From positions 1 through 18,630 of the forward strand of contig CAJUAA010000051.1 in the NCBI GenBank assembly GCA_910584205.1: a DNA stretch of 18,630 bases. The letters run 5' to 3'. Below are positions 16,398 to 18,630 of the stretch, piece by piece; position 1 is the first letter of the stretch; every line of letters begins with the position of its first letter. The notes beneath the pieces were generated by a model. That model was not told the DNA's origin. It worked only from the letters and a program-made list of their open reading frames with translations, and ran no database searches. The position numbers and the translations under genes are program-made. Source of the stretch: an uncultured Lachnospiraceae bacterium. GTDB taxonomy: Bacteria > Bacillota > Clostridia > Lachnospirales > Lachnospiraceae.

Positions 16398-16837
16398 CCA
16401 TCCTCACCACGCATCTGCCGGATCAGGTCGTCCAGTTTGGATTTTTCCAGATCAAGCGATCCGCTGACGCTGGTGTCCTGCTTCGTGGTGTATCCATATT
16501 TACTCATCCACAGTCCTGCCAGCTGTGCCGGTATCACCTGCAGTTCAAACTTTTTCCGGGCGTCAACTTCACATTCCTCCTTCATGCGCGTGACGATGTC
16601 CACAAACTTCTCATCCTCTGCATAATACTGGTAAAATGCGGATCGAGAGATTCCTGCATACACGCAGAATCCTTCGATCGTGTAGGTAATGCTCCTTCTC
16701 AGTTCACTGCTGACAAACTCCGAATTCTTTGAGCTGAAGTCATGGGTAAGCACCATCTGGTTGTCGCAGTATGCCTTATATGCTCCCCATGCTTCAGCCA
16801 GGGCTTTCACGCTTTTGAATTTCCGTGGCCGTCCCAT
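16394..16837 (-). CDS. terS: Terminase small subunit
   Basis: A 147-aa protein with a basic start (MGRPRKFKSVKALAEAW) and a helix-turn-helix stretch (TIEGFCVYAGISRSAFYQYY, about residues 54-73). It ends in a Leu/Lys-rich helix that likely contacts the large subunit. It recognises the phage packaging site and loads the large subunit. GTGAGGTGAAGTT precedes the ATG, which lies just after a terminator, so transcription must come by read-through or antitermination; I found no good promoter in the 30-nt gap. Confidence 0.9.
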   Translation of the reverse strand: MGRPRKFKSVKALAEAWGAYKAYCDNQMVLTHDFSSKNSEFVSSELRRSITYTIEGFCVYAGISRSAFYQYYAEDEKFVDIVTRMKEECEVDARKKFELQVIPAQLAGLWMSKYGYTTKQDTSVSGSLDLEKSKLDDLIRQMRGEDG

Positions 16838-16865
16838 AACTTCACCTCACTTTCTTCAGGGCATG

Positions 16866-16893
16866 GAAAAAGACAGCCCCCTGTGGGACTGCC
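16866..16893 (-). terminator. Intrinsic terminator upstream of terS
   Basis: Arms 16874-16880 and 16885-16891 pair (one G-U) with a 4-nt loop; the minus-strand product then reads TGTCTTTTTCC. It ends the three-gene accessory operon and separates it from the terminase genes. Its 3' half shares 13 identical bases with the terminator at 17503-17531. Confidence 0.75.
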
Positions 16894-16905
16894 TTTCCTT
16901 ACTTC

Positions 16906-17091
16906 TTAATTTTGTTTTTTGATGAATTCTTTCATCATCTCCGAAATCTGACCGGCCTGACTGACCCCTGCTTTCCCACAGGCCTCCGCAAACTGCTCTA
17001 CCAGATCTTTCTTCAGCTTGTAGGATTTGGAAACCCAGCCGGCCTTTTTTTGATACCTGTCATTCCTCAGTGTCTGCTTACTTGCTGCCAT
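16906..17091 (-). CDS. Small ribbon-helix-helix-like protein
   Basis: A 61-aa basic protein with an N-terminal arm (ASKQTLRNDRYQKKAGWV), an alternating strand SKSYKLK, helix KDLVEQFAEACGKAG and a second helix SQAGQISEMMKEFIKK. This is the length and layout of a ribbon-helix-helix DNA-binding protein. It overlaps the end of the 54-aa membrane protein gene by 14 nt and is the last gene before a terminator. As a dimeric DNA binder it could repress its own operon through the palindrome in the promoter spacer at 17451-17464; that link is a guess. Confidence 0.65.
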   Translation of the reverse strand: MAASKQTLRNDRYQKKAGWVSKSYKLKKDLVEQFAEACGKAGVSQAGQISEMMKEFIKKQN

Positions 17092-17242
17092 GCTTCACAC
17101 GCCTCACAATCTTCGGTACTGTATCCATAAGCTCCAGACTCCCTGCAAACAGAAGAATCAGGCTCGCATATACATTTCTCGCTCCCACGTTCAGCACAAT
17201 CGCAAACACAAGGAATAAATCATATACCGTCCATTTTTTCAT
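17078..17242 (-). CDS. Small two-helix membrane protein, unknown
   Basis: A 54-aa frame with two hydrophobic stretches (YDLFLVFAIVLNVGA and VYASLILLFAGSLEL) joined by a short polar turn. The end is basic (PKIVRRVKHGSK), so the protein is likely a hairpin in the membrane with its C-terminus inside. It lies between the 38-aa peptide and the RHH-like gene, and its 3' end overlaps the latter's start. AAAAAAGGAA is close to the ATG, tighter than usual, so translation may be weak or coupled. Size and shape recall small holin-like or accessory phage membrane proteins; I cannot name it. Confidence 0.55.
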   Translation of the reverse strand: MKKWTVYDLFLVFAIVLNVGARNVYASLILLFAGSLELMDTVPKIVRRVKHGSK

Positions 17243-17273
17243 TTCCTTTTTTGATCAATGATGTTATACTGTG

Positions 17274-17296
17274 AACAGGGAGTTTAACTCCCCGTT
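17274..17296. repeat. Short hairpin at the 3' end of the peptide gene
   Basis: Two 10-nt arms (17274-17283 and 17287-17296) pair with one G-U type mismatch and a 3-nt loop. No T-run follows on either strand, so it is not a standard terminator. It may stabilise a 3' RNA end or act in sense-antisense pairing. Confidence 0.5.
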
Positions 17297-17401
17297 CTGT
17301 CACTTAAGAGCCTGGATCAGTTGAACGATTGCGGTGATCACTGCGGCTACGGCGAGCAACGCTTTCGTTATCAGTTCAATCCAGCTCTTAAATGCTTTTT
17401 T
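17277..17401 (+). ncRNA. Candidate antisense RNA opposite the 38-aa peptide gene
   Basis: On the plus strand an extended -10 (TGTTATACT, 17262-17270) with only a weak -35 could start a transcript near 17277. It would first form a hairpin (AAC/GTT arms 17274-17296), then run antisense to nearly all of the 38-aa coding region. Arms at 17304-17326 and 17374-17391 pair over 18 bp with two bulges. Six Ts follow at 17396-17401, as in an intrinsic terminator, although the enclosed loop (about 48 nt) is large. This layout matches antisense RNAs of type I toxin-antitoxin loci. No expression evidence is available. Confidence 0.35.
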
Positions 17402-17416
17402 GTGTTTCTTTTTCAT
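17300..17416 (-). CDS. 38-aa hydrophobic peptide, type I toxin-like
   Basis: A short gene with a very good AGGAGG 8 nt before its ATG and a near-consensus promoter whose start site leaves only about an 18-nt leader. The peptide has a basic head (MKKKHKKAFKSWIE) and one membrane helix (LITKALLAVAAVITAIVQL), ending QALK. This is the shape of membrane-acting peptides of type I toxin-antitoxin systems and of small phage membrane peptides. The opposite strand carries a possible antisense promoter and terminator. Existence is well supported by promoter, ribosome site and codon pattern; the toxin role is inference, and I do not recognise a named family. Confidence 0.65.
   Translation of the reverse strand: MKKKHKKAFKSWIELITKALLAVAAVITAIVQLIQALK
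17304..17391. repeat. Imperfect inverted repeat spanning the 38-aa gene
   Basis: TTAAGAGC (17304-17311) pairs with GCTCTTAA (17384-17391), TGGAT (17313-17317) with ATCCA (17379-17383), and TGAAC (17322-17326) with GTTCA (17374-17378): 18 bp with bulges of 1 and 4 nt. The arms encode the start and end parts of the peptide, so the mRNA can fold end to end. The plus-strand T-run at 17396-17401 follows directly. Confidence 0.55.
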
Positions 17417-17441
17417 TGATCTTTCCTCCTTTCATGTTTAT

Positions 17442-17470
17442 ATTATAGCACATGGTACACCATGCGTCAA
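17442..17470 (-). promoter_or_regulatory. Sigma-A promoter of the small-gene operon
   Basis: TTGACG (17470-17465), a 17-bp spacer and TATAAT (17447-17442), with an extended -10 TG (TGCTATAAT). Five of six -35 and six of six -10 bases match consensus. It should be strong and independent of phage activators, so the accessory genes could be expressed in the lysogen unless repressed. Confidence 0.85.
17451..17464. promoter_or_regulatory. Palindromic operator candidate inside promoter spacer
   Basis: CATGGT-GT-ACCATG is a perfect 6-2-6 inverted repeat filling the spacer between the -35 and -10. A dimeric repressor bound here would block RNA polymerase. The RHH-like protein of the same operon or the prophage repressor are candidate binders; neither is shown. 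Confidence 0.55.
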
Positions 17471-17502
17471 TACATTTCCGGAAGAAAATTTAATTTTTTA
17501 GT

Positions 17503-17531
17503 GAAAAAGACAGCCTCCCTGAGAGGCTGCC
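17503..17531 (-). terminator. Intrinsic terminator of the late leader
   Basis: A perfect 7-bp stem (17511-17517 with 17523-17529), 5-nt loop, then CTTTTTC on the minus strand. It lies about 90 nt after the GTCG-box promoter and before the small-gene promoter. Confidence 0.78.
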
Positions 17532-17600
17532 CTTTCTGCTGCAGTCTTCGCATCCCTGCCGGCGTACTGCATAAGCCGATCCGCTCCAACCTGTGGAGCC
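17503..17600 (-). ncRNA. Candidate short leader RNA from the late promoter
   Basis: If transcription starts about 7 nt after the TATAAT at 17612-17607, the RNA begins at about 17600 with a 6-bp hairpin (17599-17594 with 17588-17583). It would end at the terminator at about 17503, giving roughly 98 nt. Lambda-type late control uses a comparable short leader that ends unless antiterminated. Whether this RNA is made or processed is unknown. Confidence 0.35.
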
Positions 17601-17606
17601 ATTTTT

Positions 17607-17637
17607 ATTATAAAACGACTTTTCCGACCAAAACGAC
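17607..17637 (-). promoter_or_regulatory. Activator-type late promoter with three GTCG boxes
   Basis: TATAAT (17612-17607) without a recognisable -35 is preceded by three GTCG boxes (17637-17634, 17628-17625, 17619-17616) exactly 9 bp apart, each followed by T- or A-rich bases. It lies 5 nt after the stop of the ArpU-like regulator gene. Similar GGTCG repeats near a late promoter are, as I recall, common beside ArpU-like genes in Firmicutes phages, so the regulator is the likely binder. Confidence 0.6.
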
Positions 17638-17642
17638 CTTTT

Positions 17643-18065
17643 TTATCTGATTTTACATTTTTTCAGATATCTGTCCCGAATATGCAGTCTTACATAGTCT
17701 TCCCGTCCCCCATATCCTGTCTTTTCGGCGATCTTCACCCAGCTCATGCCGTTTATGTACCGCAGACGGAAGACGCAGCGGACCTGCCCGTCTTCGATGG
17801 CGTTGATCCACTGCTCTACCGCTTTTACCTGTTCTTTTCTGCGTTCAAGAACTCCTTTCCTGTGTTCATACAGGTCGAAGTCAAATCCGACTACACTCTG
17901 GGGCCGGGGATAACCCGTTTGATAATCAAGAATGACACTGCTTCCAATCCCTGCATCCGTCGCCAGCATCTCCTCCAGCTCTGCCTTCAGGAACGGAAGC
18001 TCCCGTTTATACTTCTGATAGTTCCTCAGAAGCTTCCTTGTAACCTTAACCTCTATCAGAATCAC
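17643..18065 (-). CDS. ArpU/RinA-like late transcription regulator
   Basis: A 140-aa protein with a charged N-terminal helical part (RKLLRNYQKYKRELPFLKAELEEML), a linker with YPRPQSVVGFDFDLYEHRKGVLERRK, and a C-terminal sigma-70 region 4-like helix-turn-helix (CVFRLRYINGMSWVKIAEKTG, then VRLHIRDRYLKK). Such proteins of Firmicutes phages switch on packaging and structural genes. The frame starts at a GTG with a weak GGGGG upstream; no better start was found. The GTCG-box promoter lies right after its stop and terminase follows 0.8 kb on. Confidence 0.8.
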   Translation of the reverse strand: MILIEVKVTRKLLRNYQKYKRELPFLKAELEEMLATDAGIGSSVILDYQTGYPRPQSVVGFDFDLYEHRKGVLERRKEQVKAVEQWINAIEDGQVRCVFRLRYINGMSWVKIAEKTGYGGREDYVRLHIRDRYLKKCKIR

Positions 18066-18094
18066 CCCCGTAGTTTACTGCTCAAAATTTCAGT

Positions 18095-18571
18095 TTAATT
18101 TACAAAATCATAAAGGTATACGTCATGATATCTTCCCTGTGCGTCTCTGAATTCATCCCGAAAAACATGTTTTTCCCCTATGTCCATATGACGTTCCAGG
18201 AATTTGTCATATCCCTTAACCGCAGGATTTCCGCTTATTGCCCTGAACTCTACTCTGTGCATCCTGTTCACAAGATTTTCCAAAATGCTAAACAGTTCCC
18301 GTCCCATAACCGGATTCCCACGCTCAAAACTGAACGCTCCAAAATTGTAAGCACAGGAAGAATAATAGTCTATTGTGTATGCTATGTATCCAATAAGTTT
18401 ATCGCCATCTCCGATCACAGCATATTGAAAATGTCCGTCCTTTCCCTTTTCGCTTACTTCTATCAAATAACTATTGACACAACCCTGATAAAACATCATA
18501 TCGTCTGTGTAAAAATATTCTTTCAGGGCGTTTTCGATTTCTGCCTTGTAACATATTGCCGGCTTAAGCAT
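18095..18571 (-). CDS. GNAT-like N-acetyltransferase
   Basis: A 158-aa protein with GGAGGTGG before its ATG. Its order of elements fits the GNAT fold: an N-terminal helix pair with FYQGCVNSYLIEVSE, a core strand QYAVIGDGDKLIGYIAYTID, a SFERGNPVMGRELFSILENL helix and a strand RVEFRAISGNP followed by YDKFLERHM. The typical QxxGxG/A acetyl-CoA loop is only loosely matched (ERGNPVMG). DNA is AT-rich (21 of 60 G+C at 18361-18420), unlike the structural genes, which suggests an accessory gene. Substrate unknown. It ends 29 nt before the regulator gene. Confidence 0.6.
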   Translation of the reverse strand: MLKPAICYKAEIENALKEYFYTDDMMFYQGCVNSYLIEVSEKGKDGHFQYAVIGDGDKLIGYIAYTIDYYSSCAYNFGAFSFERGNPVMGRELFSILENLVNRMHRVEFRAISGNPAVKGYDKFLERHMDIGEKHVFRDEFRDAQGRYHDVYLYDFVN

Positions 18572-18630
18572 CTTCCACCTCCACTAAATCCTGATTTACA
18601 TTACTTTTTCCTGAATTTCCTGTACGGACT
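18564..18630 (-). CDS. C-terminal end of an unidentified upstream gene
   Basis: A frame open from the window edge runs 21 codons (NSGKSNVNQDLVEVEDA at its end) to a TAA that overlaps the ATG of the acetyltransferase gene by 8 nt. Such an overlap is typical of this operon. Only a hydrophilic tail is visible, so no function can be given. Confidence 0.4.
   Translation of the reverse strand, partial: VRTGNSGKSNVNQDLVEVEDA

Noticed and set aside
17496..17600. A 34-codon frame starting at the ATG right after the late promoter's TATAAT
   Set aside because: It has no ribosome-binding site, would be almost leaderless, and reads through the terminator hairpin; its codons look like chance.
1..18630. 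CRISPR arrays, tRNA genes, insertion sequences, attachment sites
   Set aside because: No regularly spaced repeats, no cloverleaf-like sequence and no transposase frame were seen; repeated TCCGG and GGATCC words reflect codon use in GC-rich genes.

Overview
The window is the late, structural-gene half of a temperate siphovirus-type prophage. It probably sits in a Clostridia host of the Lachnospiraceae type. This rests on strong Shine-Dalgarno sites of the AGGAGG kind, GC-rich genes with Firmicutes-type phage proteins, and the gene order. All convincing protein genes lie on the minus strand, so the phage map reads from high to low coordinates. No integrase, repressor, replication or lysis gene is visible; those would lie outside the window.

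In transcription order: (1) 18630-17643, the tail end of an unidentified gene, an AT-rich GNAT-like acetyltransferase and an ArpU/RinA-like late regulator. (2) 17640-16866, a control and accessory zone. An activator-type promoter with three GTCG boxes in 9-bp register leads into a short leader RNA and terminator. A near-consensus sigma-A promoter with a palindrome in its spacer then drives three tiny genes: a 38-aa hydrophobic peptide, a 54-aa membrane protein and a 61-aa ribbon-helix-helix-like protein. A second, sequence-related terminator follows. (3) 16837-11031, packaging and portal: small and large terminase, SPP1-type portal, a 73-aa overlapping gene, a MuF-type minor head protein and a Cys-rich 92-aa protein, then a strong terminator. 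(4) 10933-7505, scaffold, major capsid, a small coiled-coil protein and four head-tail connector or tail-completion proteins. (5) 7508-1, tail tube, two tail chaperone reading frames, 985-aa tape measure, a small tail protein, a 742-aa tail-tip protein, a 136-aa protein and the start of a tail appendage that leaves the window.

The head and tail genes are tightly packed, with many 1-4 nt stop/start overlaps, as expected for one late operon. The absence of a sheath gene beside the single tube gene argues for a long non-contractile tail.

Three places stand out. The MuF protein carries an AT-rich C-terminal extension with the R-S-E signature of an ADP-ribosyltransferase, so it looks like a capsid-borne polymorphic toxin, with the Cys-rich neighbour as a possible immunity protein. 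The 38-aa peptide gene is opposed by a putative plus-strand promoter and an inverted repeat ending in a T-run, which resembles a type I toxin-antitoxin locus inside the late control region. The second tail chaperone frame lacks its own ribosome-binding site, is open far upstream of its ATG, and overlaps the first across a candidate -2 slippage site.
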